Part shown: positions 9,248 to 18,424 of the stretch, one piece after another
How the letters are laid out: each line of letters starts with the position of its first letter
Position numbering within the stretch: the first letter of the stretch is position 1
Origin: Rhodoluna lacicola
GTDB taxonomy: Bacteria; Actinomycetota; Actinomycetes; Actinomycetales; Microbacteriaceae
Length of the DNA stretch: 64,000 nt
Direction: 5' to 3'
Assembly (NCBI RefSeq): GCF_000699505.1
Contig: NZ_CP007490.1
Location: forward strand, 1,116,001 to 1,180,000
The notes under the pieces: model-generated
What the model was told of the DNA's origin: nothing
The model's input: the letters and a program-made list of their open reading frames with translations, nothing else
Databases searched by the model: none
Position numbers and translations under genes: made by a program

Positions 9248-12114
9248 CAGTTTTCTTCACCAGCCTCAACGAAAATCTGACTGTCACCGGTCACTCGGCG
9301 ACGCTGATTGATGGTTGGTATTGCAAGTAACACGAAGCCCAAAATAATCGCCAGCTGCACGCCCTTGGTGATTGACCATGGTGAAATCGGGGTTAAACCG
9401 GCGCTGAGCAACTTTTGGTTGGGCTCGCGCACGCGCCATAGTTGACCCGAGTCAGTGGATCCCACGGCCTCGAGCTCCTTGACTGAATCAAGAGCAACGG
9501 CTAACTGCCCAGAAATTTGCGACGACGCATCGGGCACAAGCACGTAGCCGATGCCGACCTGGTCAATGGTCTGCTGCAGTTCTGAACCATTCGCCGATGC
9601 AAGATCTGCAACCAGCTGAGCAATTCGGTTGTATTCGGCCGCTCGAGACTGCTTAACCTCTTCAAGGGCAAAGCGATAGCTAAGACTCACGTCTTCAAGT
9701 TGAACACCGTCTCCAGATACAAGTTCGGCACCAAATTGAATCGTGCCGTCGGAATTAACCTCGGGATTTATCACTAGCATTTTTAGCGCGCTGCCCTGTT
9801 CGGCTTCCGCCGCCACGATAGAAGGGACCACGCGTCCATCGGTGTATTCCAAATTGGGTGAAACGCTAGCGGCAAGAAAAACCGCCGGAACCAGAGAAAC
9901 AAGTGCCAGTCCGGAGCTAATAATTTTCAGCGCAGCCGGCCGCTTTATGTCACTGAGTGCCAGCGCAAACAAAATAGCTACCAACAAGCCAAGAACTCCA
10001 AGCAGGGCAGCTGGTGACCCGTTCACAAAATCAGTCGAGCGGACGGTGGAACCAACTCCTACCGCAGCAAATGAGAGGCTGCTCACCAACCAGGCAAACG
10101 CAACTGTGAGGATGGCTGCCACCCAAACCACGAAGGCCATGCCCCAGCGTCGGCCTGCAAGTGCCAGTAATGAAATCAGCAACACCGGAACAGTCATCCA
10201 GTTAGAAAATTGACCAACAGACGGAAGGCTGGCGCCAAAGCTTGAACCGCCCAAGAGCAACTGCCAAATCGGTGCTTGCTCACTTTGCTGCGGTAAACCG
10301 GGATCGGCCAACAAGGCAAGTGGCTTGGCAATTTCAAAAATGTAATACAAGACCGTTGGACCAAAAACTGCGGCCGTTGGCAAAGGGATCCAGATCAGGA
10401 AGCCAAACTTGGAAAGTCTGCTGAAAATAACCAAGCCAAGAACAGCCAGCAAAATTAGAGCTGTGTTTGGAGCCGACGCCACGACAACAAAAAGCAAAAG
10501 GCCCGACGCCGCAACCCATGACCAAGTCTGAGTTGAGAAATTTGTTCTGCCGATTCCCGCCGCTCTGGCAACACAAAATACCAACCACGGCAACGCTACT
10601 TGGGCGATCACCGCAGGAATTCTGGCTTGCTGCTGAGCTAACTGAAGCGCTGGCCAAAGGGCATAAACCAAGGCTGCCGAAATTCTTACGAAAGAAGATT
10701 CACTAAATAGCGAAATGACCCGCCAGGCACCAGCGAAAGCAATTGCCTTGGCTAATAAAAGAAGTATCGCTAGGGCCAGTGACGGGGACCAGAAAGTAAA
10801 TGAACCAAGAACCGTCAAGACCCAGACAAAAGGATCACTGGGCCCAAAGTAGCCAAGGCCAATCGGCTGAAAACTTGCACCGGCTCGGGAAAACAGCGTC
10901 AGCCAAGAATCACTGAGAGGCAGTAAGCCTCCTCCGTTGGCGGCATTGGCAGTGGGCCAGAAATTAAAACTCAGCAGCGCTAACGCCACTGCAACCCACA
11001 GCGCACCAGAGGCTACAAAACCAGTGGCGCTTGAAGACTGCTCAACCTCGAACTCACCGCGCTCAAAGGCCGCCAAAGTCGCCTGGCTTTGTTCTCTTTC
11101 GAGTGCCGCCCGATTAGAGCTGCGCACCTGTTGCCAACTGGCCCGCAAGCCGCGCAGCTTAGAAAACTTGATCACGCTGGTCATTGCGATCGACGAGCGA
11201 CTGCTGAGTCGGCGACCCACCGTAAAGAAACCCCAAAGCGCTGCGGAAATTTCTGCCCATATGCGATCTGGGCGTTTTGCCGCCAGGCGACCTATGGCGC
11301 GACCAACTCCAATAAACGGCAAGAAAAACCAGAACAGCAGCGCAACTGGAAGCGGAGCGAAAGCTAGTCGCAGGTGAATGGCGCTTCGGCGCAGGGCAGC
11401 CTTTGGTGAGGTGTCTAACCAGCCACGCGGTCTTTTGCCTTTCATCGCTAGCGAGGCGTGAGCAACTTTTGCCTGCGGAACAACAACTACACGATGACCT
11501 GCCATGCGGGCGCGAATAGAAAAATCAAAATCAACTGCTAGCTCAGGAGCCGAGGTATCAAAACCGCCAAGCTGCTTGAACAAATCAAATCTAATTAGCG
11601 CGGCTGCTGTTCCGATTGCCATGACATCGTCGGCATCATCATGCTGAGATTGGTCCAGCTCACCACTAACAATTGAAAATAGGTCGCCAAGTGGCGTGAG
11701 GGTAAGCCCAAGTTGATTTACAACACGAGGATCATTCCAGTCCACCAACTTTGGCCCGGCAATTGCTACAGACGGTGACAGTTCAACCGCGTGCAAGAGA
11801 TGTTGGAGTGCGGTTGGTTCTGGGGCACTGTCATCGTGCAGCAACCAAATCCATTGGGGCGTTTCATCAGCGGAAAAATTCTTGACCGCAAACGAGACGG
11901 AATTTGCCAAAGTGGTTGAAGCAGGCAACTGGTGAATTTCTGTCACACCTGCTGCACGTGCAACTTCAATGCAGGTTGAATTCGTAGAAGTGTCAACAAC
12001 TAATGTTCGATCAACCGCGTGCGATTGATTACTAATCGCACTGAGAGTTTTATATAAATAATCTGGCTCGTCGTGTGAAATTACGACGGCTACTACTGAG
12101 GGTTTCATAATCAA
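9247..12114 (-). CDS. Large membrane glycosyltransferase, family 2 domain plus multi-TM region
   Basis: The 955-residue protein begins with a GT-A type domain (about 1-240): VAVVISHDEPDYLYKTLSAI is the nucleotide-binding start, and LLHDDSAP (91-98) is the metal-binding acidic motif. From about residue 250 onward there are many hydrophobic helices (roughly a dozen), then a C-terminal extracytoplasmic domain and a final helix before the tail. This architecture is common in actinobacteria for enzymes that add sugars to a lipid-linked or cell-wall glycan, and the GDP-mannose genes nearby make a mannosyl donor plausible. Substrate is not determinable. The stop overlaps the DUF5719 start. The ATG at 12108 is an alternative start two codons later. 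Confidence 0.85.
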   Translation of the reverse strand: MIMKPSVVAVVISHDEPDYLYKTLSAISNQSHAVDRTLVVDTSTNSTCIEVARAAGVTEIHQLPASTTLANSVSFAVKNFSADETPQWIWLLHDDSAPEPTALQHLLHAVELSPSVAIAGPKLVDWNDPRVVNQLGLTLTPLGDLFSIVSGELDQSQHDDADDVMAIGTAAALIRFDLFKQLGGFDTSAPELAVDFDFSIRARMAGHRVVVVPQAKVAHASLAMKGKRPRGWLDTSPKAALRRSAIHLRLAFAPLPVALLFWFFLPFIGVGRAIGRLAAKRPDRIWAEISAALWGFFTVGRRLSSRSSIAMTSVIKFSKLRGLRASWQQVRSSNRAALEREQSQATLAAFERGEFEVEQSSSATGFVASGALWVAVALALLSFNFWPTANAANGGGLLPLSDSWLTLFSRAGASFQPIGLGYFGPSDPFVWVLTVLGSFTFWSPSLALAILLLLAKAIAFAGAWRVISLFSESSFVRISAALVYALWPALQLAQQQARIPAVIAQVALPWLVFCVARAAGIGRTNFSTQTWSWVAASGLLLFVVVASAPNTALILLAVLGLVIFSRLSKFGFLIWIPLPTAAVFGPTVLYYIFEIAKPLALLADPGLPQQSEQAPIWQLLLGGSSFGASLPSVGQFSNWMTVPVLLISLLALAGRRWGMAFVVWVAAILTVAFAWLVSSLSFAAVGVGSTVRSTDFVNGSPAALLGVLGLLVAILFALALSDIKRPAALKIISSGLALVSLVPAVFLAASVSPNLEYTDGRVVPSIVAAEAEQGSALKMLVINPEVNSDGTIQFGAELVSGDGVQLEDVSLSYRFALEEVKQSRAAEYNRIAQLVADLASANGSELQQTIDQVGIGYVLVPDASSQISGQLAVALDSVKELEAVGSTDSGQLWRVREPNQKLLSAGLTPISPWSITKGVQLAIILGFVLLAIPTINQRRRVTGDSQIFVEAGEEN

Positions 12115-12132
12115 CGGCTTGAAGCCGTGAGG

Positions 12133-12438
12133 TTAAGCGCGCTTCTTAAGCTTGCGACGTTCGCGCTCTGACAAACCACCCCAGATACCGAAACGCTCAT
12201 CGTTTTCAAGTGCGTACTCAAGGCATTCTGCCTTTACCTCGCAACCCGAACAAATGCGCTTTGCATCGCGAGTTGATCCGCCCTTCTCTGGAAAGAAAGC
12301 CTCTGGGTCAGTCTGTGAGCAAAGTGCATCTGCCTGCCATGAAAGTGGGTCGGTTTCAGAATCTGAGTACGCCCCCGCGACACCAAGTCGAATTGGATCG
12401 ATAGACCAGTTCTCTGGCACACGATTACGACTGTCCAT
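12133..12438 (-). CDS. whiB: WhiB-family [4Fe-4S] transcription regulator (WhiB2/WhmD-like)
   Basis: Iron-sulfur transcription regulator of 101 residues that in this class binds the sigma factor. The four cluster ligands are C40, C63, C66 and C72 (C-x22-C-x2-C-x5-C). The beta-turn GIWGG is at 84-88 and a basic tail (ERERRKLKKR) provides DNA contact. Location between manA and the manB side resembles that of WhiB2/WhmD in mycobacteria, a division and septation regulator; this orthology is inferred from context. An AGGGAA ribosome site lies upstream of the ATG, and a well-formed promoter is found about 70 bp upstream. Confidence 0.95.
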   Translation of the reverse strand: MDSRNRVPENWSIDPIRLGVAGAYSDSETDPLSWQADALCSQTDPEAFFPEKGGSTRDAKRICSGCEVKAECLEYALENDERFGIWGGLSERERRKLKKRA

Positions 12439-12444
12439 AACTAC

Positions 12445-12484
12445 ATTCCCTATTCCGAAAACCCCAGCTTCAGCGCAAGGGAAT
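12445..12484 (-). promoter_or_regulatory. Possible Shine-Dalgarno-sequestering hairpin in whiB leader
   Basis: The ribosome-site strand AGGGAAT (12445-12451, minus) is exactly complementary to ATTCCCT (12478-12484, minus), 26 nt further upstream in the predicted leader. Pairing would mask the site, so translation of whiB could be structure-controlled. Only complementarity is observed. Confidence 0.35.
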
Positions 12485-12508
12485 TCAATGGATAATTCCT
12501 TGGTTGTA

Positions 12509-12538
12509 ATTACACTCTTGTAGTTCGGTCCGTGTCAA
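12509..12538 (-). promoter_or_regulatory. Promoter of whiB
   Basis: On the minus strand a perfect -35 TTGACA (12533-12538) is followed after 18 bp by TGTAAT (12509-12514), 5 of 6 matches to the -10 consensus. Transcription would begin near 12502, leaving a leader of about 64 nt before the whiB ATG. It is the best consensus promoter I see in the window. Confidence 0.75.
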
Positions 12539-12587
12539 GTTGAGATTTCTAAGCCTCAAGGACTAATTCAGGCTTTTTATAGGTTAT

Positions 12588-13748
12588 TTAGGCCTTTCCG
12601 GTGGCCAAAAAAGCGGTTCCGCTGCCTGAAATGCTGAAAAACTTCGCATCGGCTGACATGAATGCCGCTTCACCACGACGCAAAAGGACACGCTCCTCGA
12701 GGCTATTACTGATCGCAATTTCCCCAGCGGTGCAAAGAATTACCGCCTCACTGGGCAGTGATAAATCGGCCATCAAGCGCTCTCCGCTTGGTTCCAATTT
12801 GTATAACAAGAAGTCATCGGTGTTGCACTGATATTGAATCAACCCCGATGAGATCTCACGCGGCACAACCAGTGGGATTCGACCGGGAGTGAAATCAACA
12901 ACGCGCTCGAGCTCGTCAATATCAACGTGCTTTGGAGTGAGCCCACCGCGCAGCACGTTGTCTGACGCAGCCATTAGCTCAACGCCCAATCCACTTAGAT
13001 ACGCGTGAATGTTTCCCGCCGGTAAAAATAACGCCTCTCCTGGCTCAAGAAATACGTGATTCATTAGCAGCGCCAAGACCACGCCGGGATCACCTGGATA
13101 TAAAAGGTTGAGTCGCTCGGCAAGAGCGAATCTGGCTTCGAAATCCGCCATTGCGGTTAGCTCGGCCGTGAAACCGTCAAGGTTGCCGCGACGGTGACTG
13201 ATGTCGCTGAAAACCTTGCGAAGACCGTCTGGCTCGTGAAGCAGTTTGCGCCACTGTGTCGAGATTATTCTGAAGCCCTCTGATACACCGCTGTGAGTTT
13301 CCATGTCCTCGAGCAGTTGATCGATTTCATTCAACGGTTTGAATCCGCAGAGTGCCTCAAAATCTGAGAGCGCAACAATAATCTCTGGCTTGTGCTGGTC
13401 ATCTTTGTAATTTCGATTACTCGCGGTGACGGCGATTCCCTGTGCTTCTTCACGAGCAAATCCAGCCTTGGCCTGTTGGCTGTTTGGATGAGCCTGAATG
13501 GAGAGCGGTTGATCTGCGGCCAGAATTTTGAGTAAAAATGAAAGCTGATGGCCGCCTAGATGATCGCGAAGTGTGGTCGCTCTATCGTCGGCAAGTAGCG
13601 CCGGCGAGCCTGCGTGGGTGCCAAACCACACCTCGGCTGCTGGTTGGTCTGGGCTGGCCAGGGTCAAGTCAGGACCAAAGTAATCGCGAATAAGGGTGCG
13701 TGATCCCCACGCATAGTTGCGCGGTTGATTTGAGATTTTGACTAGCAC
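12588..13748 (-). CDS. manA: Mannose-6-phosphate isomerase, class I
   Basis: Zinc-dependent enzyme interconverting fructose-6-phosphate and mannose-6-phosphate, the entry to GDP-mannose. The family opening KISNQPRNYAWGS, the zinc-site block SIQAHPNSQQA and the later DDQHKPEIIVAL motif (His and Glu ligands) are present, as is the C-terminal cupin region. I place the start at the GTG at 13748 (386 residues): it puts the protein's beginning where homologues start and follows an AAAGGGG ribosome site. An in-frame ATG at 13808 would add 20 residues unlike the family. It is upstream of whiB but separated from it by the whiB promoter. Confidence 0.92.
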   Translation of the reverse strand: MLVKISNQPRNYAWGSRTLIRDYFGPDLTLASPDQPAAEVWFGTHAGSPALLADDRATTLRDHLGGHQLSFLLKILAADQPLSIQAHPNSQQAKAGFAREEAQGIAVTASNRNYKDDQHKPEIIVALSDFEALCGFKPLNEIDQLLEDMETHSGVSEGFRIISTQWRKLLHEPDGLRKVFSDISHRRGNLDGFTAELTAMADFEARFALAERLNLLYPGDPGVVLALLMNHVFLEPGEALFLPAGNIHAYLSGLGVELMAASDNVLRGGLTPKHVDIDELERVVDFTPGRIPLVVPREISSGLIQYQCNTDDFLLYKLEPSGERLMADLSLPSEAVILCTAGEIAISNSLEERVLLRRGEAAFMSADAKFFSISGSGTAFLATGKA

Positions 13749-13842
13749 CGCTCCCCTTTCACCCAGCGGGTCTAGCCTAACTTCGCAGCTCCAGCTTTGA
13801 GCGCTCAAAAATGCAGACAGAGCAAAGTCAGCTGACGCGAAT

Positions 13843-13848
13843 TAGACT
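13843..13848 (+). promoter_or_regulatory. Candidate -10 box for the O-antigen-ligase-like gene
   Basis: TAGACT fits the TANNNT consensus 25 bp before the ATG at 13874, in the gap divergent from manA. No convincing -35 is present, so this is a weak call. Confidence 0.35.
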
Positions 13849-13873
13849 TACATAACCCCGACCGGAAGCTGCA

Positions 13874-15241
13874 ATGACTGCACTGACTAGACCTATTCGC
13901 GTGGTTTTCAACACGCGCGAAAAGGGCTACCGCTCCAAGACCTGGACGGCTTCGGCGGGAATCTTCACTTTGATGGCGGGCGACGCCGTGCGCTACAGCA
14001 TTGGCTGGCTGGGCTGGGGCGCGGTCCTGCTGGTCCTGCTATCAATCTCGATGGTGCTGTTTTTCAAGAATCAACCAAGCAACACTTTTCGTGAGATTCC
14101 TTGGCCACTTTGGGCAGCCTTGGGCTGGATGGCCCTCAGCACAATATGGTCGGCCTATCCTTCGATCACCGCACTGGCAACAGTCTCACAAATTGCCACC
14201 ACCGCATTCGCCTTGTTCCTAGTGGGGCTGTTCAGCTGGCGGCACCTACTGCGCGTCTTTGCGAATGTGATTCGCTTCATCCTTGGCGCCTCGCTAATTT
14301 TTGAGTTTGTTGCGGCGGCAATTGTTCAAGGACCAATCGCACCGATTTTCAAAAATTACTCCGGTGAGAAGCCTCCTGCCGCTGCCTTCTACTGGACTCA
14401 GGGAAACCTGTTTGACGGTGAGCGAATTCAGGGAATTGTGGGCAACTCTAATCTGCTGGCATTTGTTGCCATGCTGGGCGTAGTCACCTTTGCGGTTGAG
14501 TACGCAATCATCGGCACGAAGCGTTGGGTTAGCGCACTTTGTATTTTGGCTTCTGTGACAACCATGTTGCTGGCCAAGTCTGCTGGAATCGGTTTTGCAA
14601 TGACAGCGATTGTGATTGCCGCCATCGTTTCAATTGCGGCAGAGGGCAAAGAGCGTGAAGTTCGTCATAAGTACTACCGAGTGGCTTGGGCATTCGCCGG
14701 GACTGTTGGTGTGATTGTTCTTTTCTTCCGGGCAACTGTTTTTGAATTCTTCGGCAAAAGCCCAGACATGACCGGGCGAAGTGGCATTTGGAAACTCGTT
14801 CTGGGACTAATCGAACAGCGACCAGTTTTTGGCTGGGGTTGGACCAGTCACTGGATGCCCGGGGTTGAGCCATACGAGGGTTTGGTTGTGATTAACAATG
14901 TTCCCTACTACCAGGCACACAATGCCTACCTAGACATCACCCTGCAGCTGGGATTTATTGGTGCAGCGATTTTTGGGATTTTATTTTTGACCACTTTCAT
15001 AAAACTTTGGCGTCTGGCCGTGCGACACACTGTGGCCCTTTACCTCTGGCCAATCTTAATTTTTATGGGCTTGGCAGTCTGGAGTCTGACTGAGTCAAGA
15101 ATCTTAATTGAAATTGGTTGGGTACTTCTTGCGCTCTTTGTCGTGAAGGTAAACCAACCAGAGGAAATGCTAGAACCTCGCGGTCGATCTCCCAAGCGAG
15201 TTCGGTTGCTTAGTTTTCGCCAACGCAAAAACCAAATCTAA
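13874..15241 (+). CDS. O-antigen ligase/polymerase-like membrane protein (Wzy/WaaL family)
   Basis: Polytopic membrane protein of 455 residues with about ten or more hydrophobic helices and a long extracytoplasmic loop between about residues 290 and 350, where WaaL/Wzy enzymes keep catalytic residues. The segments GRSGIWKLVLGLIEQRPVFGWGW and AHNAYLDITLQLGFIGA are typical of the Wzy_C domain (the GRxxIW... and HNxxLxxxxxxG motifs). Likely it polymerises or ligates a surface polysaccharide. It converges with the LysM protein, and the two stop codons overlap (15238-15241). The next genes encode a secreted wall protein and an LCP transferase, consistent with a surface-glycan block. Confidence 0.85.
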   Translation: MTALTRPIRVVFNTREKGYRSKTWTASAGIFTLMAGDAVRYSIGWLGWGAVLLVLLSISMVLFFKNQPSNTFREIPWPLWAALGWMALSTIWSAYPSITALATVSQIATTAFALFLVGLFSWRHLLRVFANVIRFILGASLIFEFVAAAIVQGPIAPIFKNYSGEKPPAAAFYWTQGNLFDGERIQGIVGNSNLLAFVAMLGVVTFAVEYAIIGTKRWVSALCILASVTTMLLAKSAGIGFAMTAIVIAAIVSIAAEGKEREVRHKYYRVAWAFAGTVGVIVLFFRATVFEFFGKSPDMTGRSGIWKLVLGLIEQRPVFGWGWTSHWMPGVEPYEGLVVINNVPYYQAHNAYLDITLQLGFIGAAIFGILFLTTFIKLWRLAVRHTVALYLWPILIFMGLAVWSLTESRILIEIGWVLLALFVVKVNQPEEMLEPRGRSPKRVRLLSFRQRKNQI

Positions 15242-17934
15242 GGAATAACCAAAACTTGGCCAACCTTAATCAGGTTGGCATTGGTGATCTTGTTTGCCTG
15301 CATCAGTGCCGTAGTACTCACACCAAACCTGGTGGCAATTTTGGAAAGCAAGTCACCGGCGACAACCGTGTAAGTTTTTGGCTTTGCCGTGGTGCTTGGC
15401 TTGGGTGATGAAACAGGGGTTGGGCTGGCGCTGGCCAATGGGCTGGCCGAAGGGCTTGGGCTGGCCGAAGGAGTAGCCGATGGGCTTGGTGATGGGCTAG
15501 GGCTAACCGATGGCTCAGGGAAAACAATTGGCGGCTCCACGTTGAAACGATCTACTGAAAAGCTCACCCCCGCAGCCTTACCGGTTGGGATTTTTGTCAA
15601 AAAGAACGGGCCAACCAGCACAGCTTTTGGTGCGGTTCCGCGAAGTTTTTCGTAAGCAGCAACATTCTTGATTGCGCGTTTGGTTTGACCCTCAATCAAG
15701 AAATAAGACTTGGCAGCAGTTCTAACGAATCGACCAAGTGTGGTGCTAGTGGTTGCCAGTGCCGCGCAGGTTGCCTTGTCTAGAGTCTGGCCACGGCCAG
15801 GGTAATGACTGGCATCAATTTCCGAAAGCGGGTAAAGCTTTCCGGTAATTGCCACAAAGTAATTTGCGTCACAAACGAATTTGATGCCGCTTAGTTTGCT
15901 GGTCTTTGCATAGCCCTTGAATTGAGCAGCAGGGATGGTCCGCAAGTTCTTAAGACCTAACAGGGCCGCCTGATTGGCGTCGTTAACAACTAGTGCCCGC
16001 TTGAAACCATCAATTAGGTAGGTCTTGGTGGAATCACTTGAACGCACATAGGTTCCAGGGGCAATAACTGGGTGTCCACTTGGAATCTGCGCTACCGCGG
16101 ATTTTGATAGCGTCTCTGCCTTGGTGGATTTCAAAACGGGTGCAAATTTAGAAACATCTGCAGCGTTCAGCACCAATCGCTTTTCACCACCGGCGACCAG
16201 ATAGATCGACTTTGCGGCTGCAGTCTTTACCACCAGGGTTGATTCCACTGCAGTTGGAGCATCAGGAATTTGAGCCAAGAATTCATCAGAAACCACCGGA
16301 GCGTTCTTTGAAATCACCTGGGCATCGGCAACCTTGCGCTTTCCCTCTTTGGTGATTAGGTACTGGTTACCGGCGGCGTCATTCATGATGCTCTTAATTG
16401 CCACCGGACCGGCCACGCTGGCGATCGCCTCGCCAAGCATGCTGCCGGTTGACTTAGGGAACCACTTGGTGAAGTCGATGTCGGCCGCGGTTGCCTTATC
16501 TATGTCGTAGTAAAAGGTTCCGTCATACAAGGCAAGCTGACCGGTGGCAAGGTTCGTGAAAGAAACACCTTTGCGGATAATCGGCTTTCCCCACGGAAGA
16601 TTCTTGAATGCAGAAACCTTGATGGTGGACAGCGCAGGAACACCGATGCGAGAGTCCGCAAGCGAATCTTCATCAAGAATTTGTCGCTTGGCTCCATCTT
16701 GAATCAAGAAGGTTTGACCCGCGTCGCCCGAAAGGTATTCGGTAACTCCGCTTGCTGATGCTAGAGCGTTCATCTGGTTTTGAGTCAGGGTGATTGCGTT
16801 GTTGCAATCTAAACCAAACACTGCAACCTGCGTGCAGTTGGTGAACTTGTACTTTTGACCACCGTCGATGAAGTAGTAGTTGCCAAGCGCCGGTGACTTA
16901 ACCAAACGGCTTGCCTTGCCAGAATCAACGAAGGAATCAAGATATGCCTGTGACACGGTGCCAAGCGGACCAAGCGGTTTCATGGCCGCAATTGTGTCAA
17001 CATCGTCAATCAAATACTTCTTGCCGTCGACGATTAGGTAAGTGTCAGATTGTGAGCTCTTGAGCAGGAAGCCACCACCAATAGGGTCACCGAACCAATC
17101 GGTGTAGAAGCGCCAAAAGTTTCGGTTTCCGTATGCGCTGCACGAGTCACCGGTGCCGTAGAGGTTAGCCAGGGCGGCATCATTAGGTGTGTAAGGCGTG
17201 TAGTAGTAAAGGGCAGCAGTTGCTCGGCTCTTTATGGTCACACTCTTTTTTCCACAGCCAGGGTTGTTGGCCTGGTATGAAATTTGCTTGGTCGATCCCA
17301 CTGCAAGGTAAGTGAAAGATCCTCTTGGGTCGCCGTACCACTTGAATTGTGAGACTCCGCGCAAAACCTGCCAGAACAATCTGCTGGATACCAAAGAGTC
17401 CTTGCCACAAATTTCTGGGTGAGCATCGGGGCAACCGTAGCCCATTGCGGCTTTATACATATACTCGGTTGGGTTTCGAGCCTGCACCAAGCCCTGCTCT
17501 TTTTGCAGAGTCACCAAAATAACGCGCGGATTAATCCCGCAAGCTTGGGCAACCTTGAAAATAATTTGCGCGGCTGTTTGATTTTGAGCGGGAGCAATAT
17601 CGGTGCAAACCTTTGGGTTTTCATCCCACCAGTGCAGGGTGTCTGCGATTGCCGCTGAACCTACAATGTCCTCCGTGTAATCTTTCAAACACTTTGGCCC
17701 GCCGTCGCCGTCGTTGCAAGAAGGAACCTGGCTGTTTAAGAATCTTTGAATCTCTGTGACAGACATTGCTCCAAAGTCATAAAAAACGCTGTCACTAATA
17801 ATTAGGCCCGGATCAAATTTTGAGGCATCCGCCGCCTGGGCTTTAGGTGCCGCAGACAGGGCAACAAACCCGGTCGCGACTAGGAGTGCTGAAACAACTA
17901 TCGCTACCAGTCTTGAAAACTGGTTTGCAATCAC
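15238..17934 (-). CDS. Secreted repeat protein with C-terminal LysM domain, possible muralytic N-terminus
   Basis: Large exported protein (898 residues). A signal peptide covers about residues 1-34 (ends AAPKAQAA). The next about 240 residues include NPRVILVTLQKEQGLV, which resembles lysozyme/transglycosylase-type glutamate motifs; this enzymatic idea is my inference. From about 290 to 780 there are about nine imperfect repeats of 50-65 residues with the pattern YLI-x2-G-x-KR-x-I (for example TYLIVDGKKYLID, TFLIQDGAKRQIL, YLITKEGKRKV, IYLVAGGEKRLV). A Pro/Ser linker follows, then a LysM domain (YTVVAGDLLSKIATRFGVS to the end) for peptidoglycan binding. It is the first gene upstream of the convergent wzy-like gene and directly follows a lipoprotein gene. 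Confidence 0.8.
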   Translation of the reverse strand: MIANQFSRLVAIVVSALLVATGFVALSAAPKAQAADASKFDPGLIISDSVFYDFGAMSVTEIQRFLNSQVPSCNDGDGGPKCLKDYTEDIVGSAAIADTLHWWDENPKVCTDIAPAQNQTAAQIIFKVAQACGINPRVILVTLQKEQGLVQARNPTEYMYKAAMGYGCPDAHPEICGKDSLVSSRLFWQVLRGVSQFKWYGDPRGSFTYLAVGSTKQISYQANNPGCGKKSVTIKSRATAALYYYTPYTPNDAALANLYGTGDSCSAYGNRNFWRFYTDWFGDPIGGGFLLKSSQSDTYLIVDGKKYLIDDVDTIAAMKPLGPLGTVSQAYLDSFVDSGKASRLVKSPALGNYYFIDGGQKYKFTNCTQVAVFGLDCNNAITLTQNQMNALASASGVTEYLSGDAGQTFLIQDGAKRQILDEDSLADSRIGVPALSTIKVSAFKNLPWGKPIIRKGVSFTNLATGQLALYDGTFYYDIDKATAADIDFTKWFPKSTGSMLGEAIASVAGPVAIKSIMNDAAGNQYLITKEGKRKVADAQVISKNAPVVSDEFLAQIPDAPTAVESTLVVKTAAAKSIYLVAGGEKRLVLNAADVSKFAPVLKSTKAETLSKSAVAQIPSGHPVIAPGTYVRSSDSTKTYLIDGFKRALVVNDANQAALLGLKNLRTIPAAQFKGYAKTSKLSGIKFVCDANYFVAITGKLYPLSEIDASHYPGRGQTLDKATCAALATTSTTLGRFVRTAAKSYFLIEGQTKRAIKNVAAYEKLRGTAPKAVLVGPFFLTKIPTGKAAGVSFSVDRFNVEPPIVFPEPSVSPSPSPSPSATPSASPSPSASPLASASPTPVSSPKPSTTAKPKTYTVVAGDLLSKIATRFGVSTTALMQANKITNANLIKVGQVLVIP

Positions 17935-18422
17935 GGTATGGTGACTCCCGCGCTGGTGCTGCCTTCATAGGCTGCCGAAACATAAGAGACCGTGACGGTT
18001 GCCTTACCTTTTGGTAGGCCAGCGGTTGGCAGCATTGCCGGGTAGCACTGAGTGGTTGAAACATTTGCCTCTGCTTTGACCGAAACGGTTTTGGTCACGC
18101 CTCCGCTGGCTAGTGTGAAGGTGCACTTTCCGCCGTCTTCAGCCGCGTTGGTGACTTCAACTACCGCAGAAACGTATCCGGTTGCAGAGTCCACACTCAA
18201 ATCAATGAAGTTGAATTTTGCAACACCAAGGCTAGGTGCCGCCGAGGCCGATGGAGATTCGCTTGGTGTCGGTGACACCTCTGTGGCCGACGGAGATTGT
18301 GAAGTCGAAGGGTTTTGGTCGGTGCCCCAGTTTGGGTACAGAAGTGCACAACCGGTCAGAGAAAATACTGACAAAGTGCCGATTGATAGAGCTGCGATGG
18401 AGACTGCAAGAGTCTTCTTCAT
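17931..18422 (-). CDS. Small exported lipoprotein
   Basis: A 163-residue protein with a lipoprotein signal ending in a LTGC lipobox near residue 25, a Ser/Pro/Thr-rich linker (about 33-65) and a compact beta-type domain with two cysteines (KCTFTL and TTQCYPA) that may form a disulfide. No known family is recognised. Its stop overlaps the start of the repeat/LysM gene by 4 bp (ATGA type), and it begins 2 bp after the LCP gene ends, so the three are probably made from one transcript. A role in the cell envelope is likely from context. Confidence 0.78.
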   Translation of the reverse strand: MKKTLAVSIAALSIGTLSVFSLTGCALLYPNWGTDQNPSTSQSPSATEVSPTPSESPSASAAPSLGVAKFNFIDLSVDSATGYVSAVVEVTNAAEDGGKCTFTLASGGVTKTVSVKAEANVSTTQCYPAMLPTAGLPKGKATVTVSYVSAAYEGSTSAGVTIP

Positions 18423-18424
18423 AA

